From: Batillaria attramentaria
Taxonomy: Eukaryota > Mollusca > Gastropoda > Batillariidae
NCBI GenBank assembly: GCA_018292915.2
Contig: JACVVK020000171.1
Coordinates: 1,029,501 to 1,093,500, forward strand
Reading direction: 5' to 3'
Length of the DNA: 64,000 nucleotides
This document shows, one piece after another, positions 25,783 through 36,959 of this stretch. A program made the position numbers and the translations under genes. Within the stretch, counting starts at the first letter, position 1, and each line of letters opens with the position of its first letter. Below the pieces are notes generated by a model that was not told where the DNA came from, did no database searches, and saw nothing but the letters and a program-made list of their open reading frames with translations.

Positions 25783-28700
25783 TGTGTGTTGCCCTTTATG
25801 TATGTGTGTTGTTGCCTTTTGGGAATGTGGGGTTCCCACATGAGCAGCCGTTTAGTTAATTGTGTGACTGTTGTTCTTTGGGTGTTTTTTAAAAATTATT
25901 TTGAGACCCAAGTAGCTGTGGCTAAGTCCCTGCTGAAATATCCCTGTCTTTGTTTTGTCAGGGTATTGTCACACTGGTGGGAGCTTTCTTATCCGAAGGA
26001 GGTAAGTTATCAGTCTATTCTACGTGATGCTAGTTGTTTCATGGTGCTGGCAATTGTTTGGAAAACATATTCTGCTTTTTGTCTTTTCTGGGAATAGATT
26101 CTTGAAGGGTTTAGTCAATACCGATTGTGAAAGAAGACTACTAGATCGTTCGTTTGCTGGTTTGAGTAGCAAAGTTGATGACTTTGGTGTTTCAAAGCCA
26201 GCATTGGTCATGTGTGCCTGTGTGTGCTGTGCTTCTTTTAGGAACTAGATACAGTTTGCCTTATAATGCTCCAGTAACAGCAGTAAATACCAAGGGCAGG
26301 GCTTTATAGTCGCGTTGGACATCGTTCATAGACTGTTTCAGTTTTGTCCAATTACTTTCTTACCAATGCTGATGTAAGTCCTGTCTATTCTGCACCAAAG
26401 TGGCGTGTATTGAGAACAAATGTCCTATGCTTTTCTTGTCAGCCAGGACATTTGCCCTTCCTAGTTCCCAAGGATATGAAATCCTGCGAGGGTACATATT
26501 TTTCACTGTTTTTCATTTGTGCAGCTACCCTGCTGATAGCTATCAACCAAGTGAGGAAAGGCTCGAAAGCAATGGGAATCACCTTCACAGAGTTCGGTAA
26601 GAATAGTACCAGAGCAGATGCAGTTACCTCAGGAACTTTTTCTCGTGTTTCCATCCTCAGAAATTTTTTCCCCAGTTGTTACTTGCATGTTTATTGATTT
26701 CATTTGTATGACATTCATTCCTGCTTTTCTGGAAAATAAACTGACTGAACTGTTGCCAGTGATTCTCTTTTCCCTAAATACATGTACATTGTCAATGTTT
26801 TTGTGAAAACCTTGTATGTGGTGTTATCTTATAGTTGGAGGGATCTGTAGTCAGACAGTCCCATGAGATAGCATGACCAGATCAGCCTAATCCTCAAGGC
26901 GCCAGCATCTGTCTGTCTAACACTGATCATGGTGTGTAGTCAAAATGAATGCGAGTTTGTCGTGTGCTACTCTGCTTCAAAAGTTTTGACAGTGATTGCT
27001 CTCACGGAAAACCATAATATGTTTTAAATATATGAGAACGTCTTTGTAGTGTACTGACGCGTTAGTCAAAGTCGTCGTCTGGTTGCTAAACAGCTGCTTT
27101 CTCAGTTACATACTGACAGACCAAAATCTGTTGGAAACACTTGGTGCTATTCAAAATTGAAATTTATGGAAACTCTCAGTGCTGTTGTTTGGAAACACTT
27201 CATTCTGGTGCTGTTACTTTTGAAGCAGAGTAGCACTGGGAACACTTAGGTCCATTTTGACTACACCCTTAATGGATGATGACTAATCAACAGACTATTG
27301 CCTGTTTTCAGTGCGACAGGGAGTGGACCCCAATGTGTCGGTGGTCATGCTTGAGGACATGGCAGCCGTGGTGGGCGTTGTTGTGGCGGGGACGTGTATG
27401 GCGTTGTCGCAGTACATGGGTTCCACCATCCCAGACTCCCTTGGGTCCTTCATCATCGGCGGTATTCTCGGCACTGTCGCCTCCTTCATTATCATCACCA
27501 ACACTGATGCGTTGGTTGGAAAGTAAGTTGTGCAGACGCCTTTGACAAAGTACTCAGTGGATCTGAGGACATGAGTTTACATGCAGATTCATGCACTCAC
27601 GCATAATCACACACATACACACACAATCTCACACACACATAAACTAAATCAGATGGAGGGGAGACAAAAGTATGGATCAACACTGATCTTGTGCCCCCTT
27701 TTTTTTTTTTTTTTTTTTTTCTCTCTCCTCTATTTCTGTCTGGTTCATTTCAGACAAGTAAAGAATCAGAGACAGTTAACTTTGAACAAAACTTGTTTGT
27801 GTTTCATTGGTTGTGAGTTGATAGCGAGCAAACTGGCTGTGTAATTGCTTGGTTATTGGCGAGGAAATGGTTTTCTTTACTTTACAGGTCCATTCCCGTG
27901 AACGTGCAGCGGGGTATCAGCATTGAGCTTGAGAGAGATCGTATGATCAGGTAATCCACTTCTTTGGGCAATGTGTTTGATACCTGTTTTCTGTCTTTTT
28001 TGTCTCTCAGTCGGTCTGCCTTTTTTGAACTGAAATATCTCTAAACACCCAGGGACAGTTGAAATCGATGGTCAATGATGGTAGGCCTTGACGAGAGTAA
28101 GGGGTCTTGCTATCAGTCTATGTAGTAAGAAGATTCGTTTTTGAAGAAATTGTTGTGAACTTGATACAGGTCACTGCATGATGTGAAGGCAACACACATG
28201 GGAGGCGAGATCCGCTTCAAGGCGGAGGTGGACTTCGATGGGAGGGAGATCACTCGTGCCTACTTGTACAAACAGGATCTTGATCTGCTTTTGGAGGTAT
28301 GGTTGATTCCTTTTGGGCTTGTGTCATGGTGGATGGGGTGCGGTGGTGTGGGTTTATAGGGTTTTAATTGACTTGGATCAGGTATGGTTAGTGTATATAT
28401 CTCAGTACCACCTTTGACCCGTCTCAACACCCCCCCCCCCCCACCACCACCACCCCAGCTGTTTTATTCATTAGTATTTGACAGTTACAGTTTACCTTGC
28501 AGCTAACCTTTTGTAAAAACAGTTCTTTGGCTTCTGGTCAGGTGTGTGAAGGAGGACATGGCCTTTATCATGTACAAGTTGGTATTTTAACAATAAGAAT
28601 ATTGTGTACACACTGGTAAGTAAACTTGTTACAAAAAAAAAGGAACTCTCCAGTGTACATGTACTGCAAAATCACGTCTGTGCAGTCTTGCCTATGGGTT

Positions 28701-29558
28701 TAAAAAAAAAAAGAAGAAATGGGGGGGGGGGGGGGGGATTTGCTAGTAAACCCATTTAATGTGAACAGTCAACACCTTTTTGTGGACATCAGAGGCTGTA
28801 TTACAATGAAAGTGACTCTTATTCTCCAAGTCATTAGTGCTGTAAAGAGGTGTTGACTGATTAACTGTTTCTTAATCAGGAGATGAAAGAGCTGCAGACA
28901 GTGGATGACGTGGAGATGTTCATGTTGAAACATGGAGAGCGCATCATCGACTCTTTGGGAGAGGAAGTTGACAGAATAGAGAAAGTACTCAAGGTAGGTG
29001 ATCAAAATGAACACAAAATCATCTTCTGTGCTGATCATTTCAAGATAATAGTTCTTACTCAGTCGCTTTGTAGTAGTACTGTCTGCGTGAAAGGCTTTTA
29101 GACATGCGTTTTCAGTGACTTTGTGCAAATGTCATGCACACAGGGTTTGAATGAAAGTTCTTAAAATCACCATTTTGGTTGCACATAAGCAGTTTCTCTG
29201 CAATTTATGTACCAGCCACACTGACCCAGCACAATTAATACTTCTTGTGAAGATCTTTTTAAATGACCTTGCATGGCGGTTGAAATCATGGGCTTTGGGT
29301 GCACTTTAAATCCCAGAGCTGTCGCCACAAACACTAAATCTGGTGCAGTGGTGGTTGGTAACTGGGCTCTCTTTTGCAACAACATTTTGTAAAGGTCAAG
29401 GTCGCACTTGAGTTGAAAGGCTTTTGTCCATTTAGTTTGTGCTTTGTATAATCTTTTGTCAGTGCACCTGACACATCTATCGGACAATACCCTCTCGCAT
29501 GTTTTGTTTTCAGAAAAAGTACCCAGACCTAAGGCATGTGGACTTGGAGGCCTTGTGA
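19431..29558 (+). CDS. SLC30A9: Zinc transporter 9 (SLC30A9/ZnT9), complete, 18 coding exons
   Basis: Exons: 19431-19527, 20053-20238, 20686-20823, 21139-21241, 21655-21747, 22052-22137, 22547-22647, 23881-23939, 24647-24749, 25162-25217, 25550-25685, 25962-26001, 26525-26596, 27312-27522, 27888-27950, 28170-28296, 28880-28993, 29514-29558. They join in frame to 609 aa (human about 568). Residues 1 to about 100 are basic and look like a mitochondrial leader. A conserved pre-domain follows (RAMNEYLLKPR, RRSPYAGGPKITVYLRSDVEA), then the cation-diffusion-facilitator domain from about residue 288: NGLNSIMKFIAWLYTG, HSVAD (His314, Asp318) in TM2, ISSLISGVGIFFLGTGLSLYHG, MLEDMAAVVG (Glu438, Asp439). 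The C-terminal domain has IRFKAEVDFDGREITRAYL and ends LRHVDLEAL. ZnT9 is known as a mitochondrial zinc exporter. The ATG at 19431 lies in the second transcribed exon (acceptor at 19399). Confidence 0.96.
22282..22311. repeat. Poly-G tract (19 G, A, then 7 G)
   Basis: An unbroken G run occupies 22282-22300 in an SLC30A9 intron, on the transcribed sense strand. Many similar G or C runs of 10 or more bases occur in the window, for example near 5317, 8049, 11023, 28721, 35443 and 60893. Confidence 0.95.
23076..23479. mobile_element. hAT-like non-autonomous TIR element
   Basis: The left end CAGGGTCCGTACAGGT and the right end, whose inverse is CAGGGTCCATACAGGT, form near-perfect 16-bp TIRs. ACGTAT flanks both sides (23070-23075 and 23480-23485) as a direct repeat. 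The CAGGG start is typical of hAT elements, but hAT insertions usually duplicate 8 bp and only 6 match here. The interior has repeated 'gtcatggaatt' and 'cctggaaa' motifs and no ORF. It lies in an SLC30A9 intron. Confidence 0.8.
24000..24432 (+). pseudogene. LINE 3' end: ORF2 C-terminus, 3'UTR and (ATT)n tail
   Basis: The plus frame to 24270 reads ...GERSFSFLAPNVWNSLPVELHDLP, then LSQFKSNLKTHLFRQAFHTF and a stop. This is the common C-terminal end of CR1/L2-like non-LTR retrotransposon proteins. Then come a (GT)n run (24331-24360), a short block 'gcgctatgagttgc...attaagcgctaaacaagtac' and a terminal ATT repeat (24408-24424). The copy is 5'-truncated and in the same direction as SLC30A9, inside the intron 23940-24646. 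It is not a host exon: the flanking SLC30A9 exons join in frame without it. Confidence 0.8.
26934..27266. mobile_element. Short TIR element (MITE), 'GTGTAGTCAAAATG' family
   Basis: Left GTGTAGTCAAAATG is inverted at the right end (cattttgactacac). The inner arms also match: 'gtgctactctgcttcaaaagtt' on the left against 'acttttgaagcagagtagcac' on the right. The total is about 333 bp with no ORF, in an SLC30A9 intron (26597-27311). A longer relative is at 61317-62696, which shares the interior 'acgcgttagtcaaagtcgt' block. Confidence 0.8.
29375..29420 (+). repeat. Relic of the AAGGTCAAGGTCA repeat in last SLC30A9 intron
   Basis: 'gtaaaggtcaaggtcgcact' followed by 'tgagttgaaagg' matches 'gtaaaggtcaaggtcacgct' followed by 'tgagttatgaag' at 59068-59102, inside the large palindromic element. 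It is probably an old fragment of the same repeat superfamily. Confidence 0.45.
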
Positions 29559-30192
29559 TGTGCAGCAGACTGGAGACGATCAGCGTCCTAGCTCCTCCAC
29601 ATGCAGTGCTTTCTGCCTACCCTGGCCTGCTGGTTTATGTGTACATGTATATAACTTGCTTAGCATGGACTACCTGTTTGCACACAAGTTGCAGCTTTCC
29701 TTGGATTTAATTTCCATGTGCCCTTACGGAAATCTCAGTGTGGTTGACTTCGGCGACAGCCTGACGCATACTTTCTGAGTGGGCATGATGTTACATTTGA
29801 ATTTCCTTCAAAGACAACATGACGTTTGTTTTAGTTCAAGTTGGCACTTGACAGATATTTTCTTCGGTAAAGTTACTCAGTTGAGACATAAAATGATGTT
29901 CGAATTTCGTAGTGCATAGTGTGTACAGAAATCATTTCATGGCTTTTTATTGGCTTGAGTGTGGCGCATGTCTTATAAAAAATTTCTGGATTGTGGGAAT
30001 TTGGCTTACGTAAGCTAGACAAGCTGTGTAAACTATCAAACTATTGACCCCACATCAAGCGCATATGTATCCATATACAAAATGCATGGTCATTCTGGTC
30101 GAATAATGGCTTGGGATGATTCTTTTTTCGTTTTTTGTTTTTTTTTTTAATCATACCAGCGTTTGTAAACACCACTGTCGTTAACAGTTTTT

Positions 30193-31277
30193 GGCTCCCT
30201 TGTGTAACAATGGGAGTCTATGTATTAACCCTCCGTCGTCTGTCTGTCTGTCTGTGTGTGTGTGCGTGTGTGTGTGTGTGTGTCCAGAAAACTTTAACGT
30301 TGTCATTTTCTCAGAGTCTACAAACAGTAGAGGCACCAAACTTGGCATGCTGATAGACTAGCACAAGACCTTTCAAAACATATCATTTTGAATGACCTTG
30401 ACCCAAGGTCAAGGTCACTAAAGCTCTCTGTTTGAAAATTTTACATTGGCATTTTCTCATAATCTACAAATGCCAGAGGTTTTAAACTTTGCATGATGAT
30501 AGACATTGATAAGAACTTTACAGATATACATGTAGTCAGTGACCTTCTGTCAAGGTCAAGGCCGTACAAGATAGTTTTGTGAAACCTTAACACTGGCATT
30601 TTCTCAGAAACAATGAACAGCAGAGGTGCCAAACCTGGCATGCTGATAGACAGTGATAAGACCTATGCACACATACCATCTTAAATGACCTTGACTGAAG
30701 GTCAAGGTCATTGAAACAGTCTGTTTGGAAATTTTACATTTGCATTTTATCAGTATCTAGAAGAATCAGAAGCATCAAACTATGTGCGATGATTGACATT
30801 GGCAGCACCTTTACAGACATACCTGTGTTCAGTGACTTTTAGTCAAGGTCAAGGTCATGCAAGCGGTTTTTTTTTTTGTGTGTGGAAACTTTAACCTTGG
30901 CATTTTCTCCAAAACAACAAACAGTAGAGGCACCAAATGAGGCGTGATGATAGACAGCAATGAGACCTACCTTTCTGAATGACCTTGACTGAAGGTCAAG
31001 GTCATTAAAGCTGTCTGTTGTGAATTTTAACATTACTGTTTTCGGAGGAACTACAAATGCTAGAGGCATCAAACTTGGCATGATGATAGACATTGATGAT
31101 ATCTCTTTTGAATGACTTTGACCAAAGGTCAAGGCTGTACAAACTGTTTTGGGGAAAATTGTAATATTGCCAGGAACTCAGAGCGCCAGACACATCACTT
31201 AGCATGATACTGGATAGTGATAAGAGCTCTACAAACATACTTTTGTGAATGACCTTGACCTGTGTCACAAGGGAGCC
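30193..31277. mobile_element. TIR element carrying ~145-bp tandem repeats with paired nuclear-receptor-like sites
   Basis: Both ends carry the 12-bp inverted repeat GGCTCCCTTGTG (30193-30204) and its inverse (31266-31277). A (TCTG)n/(TG)n stretch follows the left end. Tandem units then repeat every 134-149 bp, with a TGACCTTGACY...AAGGTCAAGGTCA palindrome near 30393, 30539, 30685, 30830, 30979, 31113 and 31249. Alternate units resemble each other more than their neighbours, suggesting a dimer of about 290 bp. Between palindromes a block with 'ggcattttctca', 'agaggcaccaaacttggcat' and 'gatgatagac' recurs. There is no ORF and no clear target duplication. It lies about 0.6 kb after the SLC30A9 stop, so it may fall in the 3'UTR or beyond. 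Confidence 0.75.
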
Positions 31278-31450
31278 ATGAAGGCTTCTGCCTCTCTAGT
31301 GTGACTGATATTGTATGGACGTTGGGTTAGTTTTGACAATCAGTGAGTGAGTGCTTCAGTTCTGAGTGCCTTGCCATCAGCACGGTCTTAAAATCTGAAA
31401 CAAAACTGTGTTTTTCAGCTGCTGTTTCCTTTGTCTCTCATCATAGTTAC

Positions 31451-32028
31451 TAGGGGTGTTCGGTTTTCCGGTTAAAATCGGTCCGACTTTCTCACGGTTC
31501 GGTAAACCGGTTTGGCCTTAAAAAACCGGAAAACCGCGGTTTTTCTAAGGGAAATCACTTGTTTTTCAGCCCGGTACAAGACACCCTCCTCCTCCCCCTC
31601 CTCCTTATTATCATCATCATGTTGTTGTTGTTGTTGTTGTTGGCTGAACAGGGAAACCGAGGTGGCCGAATGGTAGAGCGTTGGACTTCCAACTTTCGGG
31701 TCGTGAGTTCAAATCATATCCCGGCTATAGGGCCAAATATTTGTGCTGGCTTTTTCATCGTTGCCTCGTCTTTGATATCATCCGTATGTGGTGGAAAAGG
31801 ACGTTAAACTCCCAAACACCCACCCACCCACCCTTTACCAACGCAGGGGTACAGGAAGCCGGAGTACTAGGAGACCCCCCTCCTTTCCCCCCTTCCATCT
31901 CTTGGGGAAACGTTAGAAACAATAGATGACGTATACATAGCCGCGGTTAACCGATTTTAAACCTCGGTTTTCTATTGGAAAAACCGGTTAAAAACCGGTT
32001 TGAGAAATTGTACCGGTTCCACCCTCTA
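31451..32028. mobile_element. hAT-type non-autonomous element with 8-bp target duplication
   Basis: ATAGTTAC flanks both sides exactly (31443-31450 and 32029-32036), the 8-bp duplication expected of hAT transposition. The ends are TAGGGGTG and, inverted, TAGAGGGTG. Subterminal regions on both sides are rich in 'aaccggtt' and 'cggttttc' motifs in opposite orientation. The 578 bp contain no transposase, and a family C SINE occupies the middle (31651-31833). Confidence 0.85.
31651..31833 (+). mobile_element. SINE family C nested inside the hAT element
   Basis: The tRNA-like head 'gaggtggccgaatggtagagcg' with a B-box-like region is followed by the family body: 'ccaaatatttgtgctggc', 'atcgttgcc', 'tgtggtggaaaaggacgtta', and a (CACC)n tail. 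Comparison with the copy at 47452 gives the borders. The B box carries a small insertion ('caaatcatatcccgg') relative to that copy. Confidence 0.75.
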
Positions 32029-32036
32029 ATAGTTAC

Positions 32037-32146
32037 TGAGAAGTAGCATTGCAGGACAGATGGTAAGATGGGCAGCAACTGCTTAACACCTCTGTCCTGT
32101 AATACACATCACATCAGCATCACCATCACCACCCTTTCTCTCTCAC

Positions 32147-32183
<37 letters not shown>

Positions 32184-34560
32184 CTGATCCCTAAAAATGG
32201 AGCTTTCAGCATCAGCAAACATTCAGAATGTCATCTCTTATAGTTTAGGCAGGGAGAGTGGAATAGGTGATTACGTGTATAATGGTTCAGGAATGGGATA
32301 CATATATTCCTACATTATCAGTGTTCATGTTCTTTGGTGCCATGGTTCTTGGTTGCCTTGATGCCATACTTTTACGTTGTGAGATTTTTTGTTTTCATGT
32401 TAAAAGCAGTGTTGCTGAGCAACAGGGACTTTGATTGCATGTATGTATATTTCAGAGTACACGAAAGTATGACCTGTACTTACTGCTTTTACATTATGCA
32501 AGAGGAATCTGAAAGCTCTGTGTTTAATACGAAATATATACGTGTTGTGTTTTCTCCAATGTACAGGATGGATTTTAATCGTTTTCGTAAAAGTTTAAAC
32601 GTGACACAGAATACAGAACTCTGTACATCTCTCTCTATAAAATTGTCAAGGGGCATGCTGTCTTACGTGTTTATTTCAGCTCGTTTGGTAGTTAGGCATA
32701 TCACAAACGCTGTGTTCATTTAGATCTCAAATTTGTTTAGGCATTTCTCCTTAGACTAGTCAGCGGCGAGATGCGGAATACATGTACATTTTTTGTGTAC
32801 AATGTGTGTATGTACCCAGACATCCTTGGGTCGCTTTTCCGGCTGATGTTCTGTAATGAATGCCACAGTTGAGTTGCCTCCTTGCAAGACTAGTCCGTTC
32901 ACAGGGGAATCAAGCATATCCATATTGTTTTCACCACTATGGACAGAAGTTTAAAATAACAGTATGCATGTTTAATGGAGGGGGGAAAAATACCACTTGA
33001 AGAAGCTCTAATGCTGTTAGCGGAAAGAGTTCATGCTCCATTTGGGCGTTGAGACGGTGTTCGTAACTTTGCGGCTTTTGATATTAGAGAAATACGGCTT
33101 TCTTTGAACATGCAGTGCTTTTCCTGTATAAATGTGGCATTGAAATGGTCTGTGACTAGACCAGCCCCCTTCTCTCTAAGCAAGCCCTTAGGATAACATG
33201 TTACAGCAATGTAAGCCTTCACAGTCATCTTACGCTGTATAATCACAAAAGAGGCTGGTTTCAAAGAGTGGGTTGGGTACATTGCATGAATAGTTTTCGA
33301 CAACATTGTTTTATGCCATGCAAACATATTGAGACTTTAAGCTGCTGAAGCGTGCACAACCGCCATCTTTTCCTTCTTGTGCATTACATTTTAAGTGGGT
33401 TGTACATTCCACCGCTCGTAACCTTTCAAGAACATAGGGTTGGTTTTGCTGCAAGACAGTAGGCTCTTAGAGTAGAGGGGGCTTCTGAGGGAAGGGGGTG
33501 GGGGGTTATGTCTGCTGTCTGCCTGTTGGAAATAAAGAGAAATTTCCCCCTCCCCCCTGTATTGTGTTATTTCTTGGTACAAACATGGTGATTTGGAGGA
33601 GTGATTTTTTTTCTTTCCGGTTTTTGTGTTTGTTCAGGATGTGTGTTTGTGGTGGGCGGTATGCAGAGAGGGAGGCTATTTGGGGAAAGGGCCTGAGAGA
33701 CTTCTCTTCTTCATCACTTCTATCTTTACTTTTTACTTGTTTCCCTTTCTTTCTGTCTCTTTGTGTGCAACTTTCTTTGTGTGTGTGTGTGTTGGGGGGG
33801 GGGGGGTTGGTTTGCACGTTTTCCTCTTCTCGCTTCTTTCATACTATGACGGTTTCCTGTAAACTGTTCTAGTCCAGATGTATTCATAATTAAATTAATT
33901 TTATGGTTTGTTGAATAGTTTATCGTGCTGGCTGTCACAGTAGCAACAATTAAAACTGGCCATTTTCTGTCAGTTGCGCAATACACTTATGCTTCAACCA
34001 CGAGTAATAAAACATCAAAGCCATAGGTGCTCTATTATTGATGGATTAGTTGCTGGAAGCTATGACTTCCACACACAACAATTCTCTGGTGGGTAATCAC
34101 CGGAGGCGGAGTAAGATGATGGCAGTATGGCGATGGCACGGTACGGCTTTCGCGATGTACAGAAACAGCAACAACAAAAATAGCAAATTTAAACATCACA
34201 GGAAATGAGTGACAGAGGAGATGCTAAACTTTTTACATGAACTTGTTCGCAATCCCGCTTCCTGAATTACAGTTATCGCGACGGTCCAGAAAACCCATGT
34301 TCAGTACTGAGGTTGCACTCGGTCCGTTACACGTGACTGAACACGCACCTGCCTCTACGGCGCTTGGCGTTTCCAGTGGCAACGGTGTTACACAATTCAT
34401 TCACCAGGTGCCAGCCTTTATACAGACAGTTATTCAAGCATTGATTAACGCTTAATGGCAACCAGAGATATGTCTCTGATGGCAGCGGTACACATCCGTG
34501 AATGTTTAGATCCGAGGAGAAGGGGGTTGGGGGGGGGGGTAGCGGCCAGCCTCATGTCAT
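32037..34560. other. Intergenic stretch without recognisable gene
   Basis: The stretch holds a (CT)n run at 32136-32180, a poly-G/poly-C pair near 33486 and 33795, and AT-rich unique sequence. The 129-codon frame at 32334-32723 has no domain I can recognise and no repeat-like composition. An AATAAA at 33531-33536 is the first full polyadenylation hexamer I noted well after SLC30A9, but nothing ties it to that gene. Confidence 0.5.
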
Positions 34561-34569
34561 TATGGACTG

Positions 34570-34738
34570 TTCATTGAACGGACGGCAGTTCGTCTGCCGA
34601 CTTCTAATGCTCGGGTCGTGAGTTCGATCCCGGCTGGGGCCAAATATTTGTGCTGGCTTTTTCATCGTTGCCCCGTCTTTGGTATCACCCTATGTGGTGG
34701 AAAAGGACGTTACACCCCCAGAACACCCACCCACCCTC
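34570..34738 (+). mobile_element. SINE family C
   Basis: The decayed head ('cggcagttcgtctgccgacttctaatg') leads into an intact B-box-like 'gtgagttcgatcccggc' and the family body 'gccaaatatttgtgctggc', 'catcgttgccccgtc', 'tgtggtggaaaaggacgtt', ending in 'acccacccaccc'. Confidence 0.75.
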
Positions 34739-35107
34739 GTCTGCCGACAAATTCTCGTTTTACGCGCATTGAACACGACTGGTACCGTACAGACGGATCA
34801 AGCCACTAATTAACGCTGAGGTTAGAAGAGACTCACAGTCAACCGAAACTGAACTGATTTCAATCGGTCCCGGTCACTCATTAGGGCACACAAAGGAAGA
34901 AGTCGTCAGCCGGCCGCTCGTCACTGACTGATGATGCAATAATGTTCACAATGTTTCGCGCGTTTGCATCAGTACAAACGCTGCTGGCCACGTGTTCCAA
35001 CTATAGTAGTCTAGAGTGATGAAAGGATGCAAATTAACTTTTCTAGTTCTGACTCACAGATTGACCTGGGCTGCTCACACCGACGAAAGCATGACTATGA
35101 TATCATT

Positions 35108-35278
35108 AAGACACTTGCAAAAAATTTACTATGCAAGTAATTGTGACACTTGCAAAATATTTACTATGCTAGTAATTGTGACACAAAATATTTACCATGC
35201 AAGTAATTGTGACACTGACAAAACATTTTCTGTGCAAGTAATTGTGACACTTTGAAAATATTTACTGTGCAAGTACAT
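35108..35278 (+). repeat. Minisatellite, ~37-42-bp units
   Basis: About four to five units of the pattern 'gcaagtaattgtgacact', then 'tgcaaaatatttactat', repeat head to tail with point changes and one shortened unit. No ORF of interest arises from it. Confidence 0.8.
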
Positions 35279-36599
35279 AGTGCATCCACATGTAGACTCC
35301 TGATAATACTTCAGATATGGAAGAAAAAATATTGAAGGCATTTTACCGGTGTGATTTGTGAGCTAATAAAGCCAGTCCGTAACATAATTTGGCTTACACG
35401 ACGCGTAAGAGGTACCCCCAGCGATGAAAAAGCTTGAACTACTGGGGGGGGGGGGGGGGGGTAGATTTTGAGTTGTTTGGTATGTTTTTTGTGGTTTGTT
35501 GTTGTTTCGTGTTGTTGTTCGTTTCTTTGTTTTTGTTGTTGTTTGTTTGTTTGTTTTGTTTGGAAGGGAGTGTTTTGTTGCTGTTGCTTTTGTTCAATCG
35601 GTGCTGTTTTTGTAAGTAAGCTGTACGAGTATCTGTCCGACCATAATCACATGTATGGTAGGCAGTATTCAGTTCATGAATGTGGAACAAGACTGGCAAC
35701 TGAACTTGTCAATTTTCCACGGCCGCCTTTGTGTTTTGTTATCAGTGAGCCAAACTCGTTGGACCAGCGGGAGCGTTACCAGCGGGCTGGGCGCCTGTGT
35801 TTAGAACAATATTTTTACAGTCAAGCATCGATTGGACAGCCGGCACCGTAGGAAACCCCCCAGGATTATGTATTAGATCTGTGTACATACAGGAGAAGTA
35901 TGTGGGCCGTTTCCTGTCCGGCCGTTTACACGTAAAATCCATTATCCTTTACTGCGATTTCCTGGATGTTCGTGGATGGACGGCAGTGGACATGTATGTG
36001 TATACTCGTATATTGTTACCTGCAAGACTGAATTGGAGGAAATTATAGAGAGGAAAAAAAAAAAACACTCAAACATCTCCCCTCCCAACAACAACACCAC
36101 CACCCAAACAGCCCTAATTCATTGGTGTAATAGAGGACACGACAGACAGACAGATTAACCCCCCCCCCCCCCCACCACCAAAATAAATAAATAAATAAAT
36201 AAATAAAAGCTGAGATGATGTGACGGATTACAAGAAGCTCGCTTGGCTTGTTGGTTTTGTATTGTTTTGTCGTTGTTGTTGTTGTTGTTTTTTAATCTTC
36301 CAGTGAGTTCGAGTGTCTGTTTCGCTGCCTAGTTTCAGGGAGAAAACCACCTCAGTCGACGACAATACATTCCCTATTATTACTGTATGTAGGGCTGTCC
36401 CCGGCGTACTTGGTAGTCTATCCATCTGGAACAAGAATCTGAACAAACAAGTCTCAAGCACGTTAACCACACCAACGACAACATTTTCCTCACTTATGAA
36501 ACAACGATCAGCCGAAGTTCATAGCCTCGTATACAAACAGGGTGGGTGAGCGGGAGTTTCACGCCCTTTTAATAAGCACATTAATATGGGAGCTTTATC

Positions 36600-36958
36600 C
36601 CAAATATTTTGCCCAAAGCGCCACGAGCTAAACTCAACACGCACGCTCACGTGAATCACACGCATTCTCTCACACACTAGACACATTACGATCACGACTC
36701 TGAGGTGCGAAGGGCCAGCTCAGCTATTTAAGTTTCGGAATTTTAGAATTGCATTTATTTTGATTTTCGTGGGCTGAACATTTCCAGAGCAAGGGGGGGG
36801 GGGGGAGGGAGCCGGAGTACCCGGAGAGAACCCCCGACGGTCGGCCCGAATGAACGGTGTCACATACGAGAAAGAAAAAGTCTTCGCCCCGAGTGAGACT
36901 CGAACCTGACCTCTCGCATTGGTGACTAAGTCTTAACCACTAGACCACCGCCCGCCCC
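36600..36958 (-). mobile_element. SINE family B, near full length
   Basis: On the complement, the head 'ggtggtctagtggttaag' and B box 'ggttcgagtctcactcgggg' (about 36950-36880) precede the family body 'cttctcgtatgtgacacc', 'ctctccgggtactccggc' and 'gtgattcacgtgagcgtgcg'. A poly-G run (36791-36804 on the top strand) interrupts the body. The tail lies near 36600. Confidence 0.75.
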
Positions 36959-36959
36959 A

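Noticed and set aside
32334..32723. 129-codon frame in the intergenic region
   Set aside because: No domain, no splice context and AT-rich composition; a frame of this length is expected by chance.
35108..35278. CRISPR-like array
   Set aside because: Units are tandem without unique spacers, in a eukaryotic genome, so it is a minisatellite.
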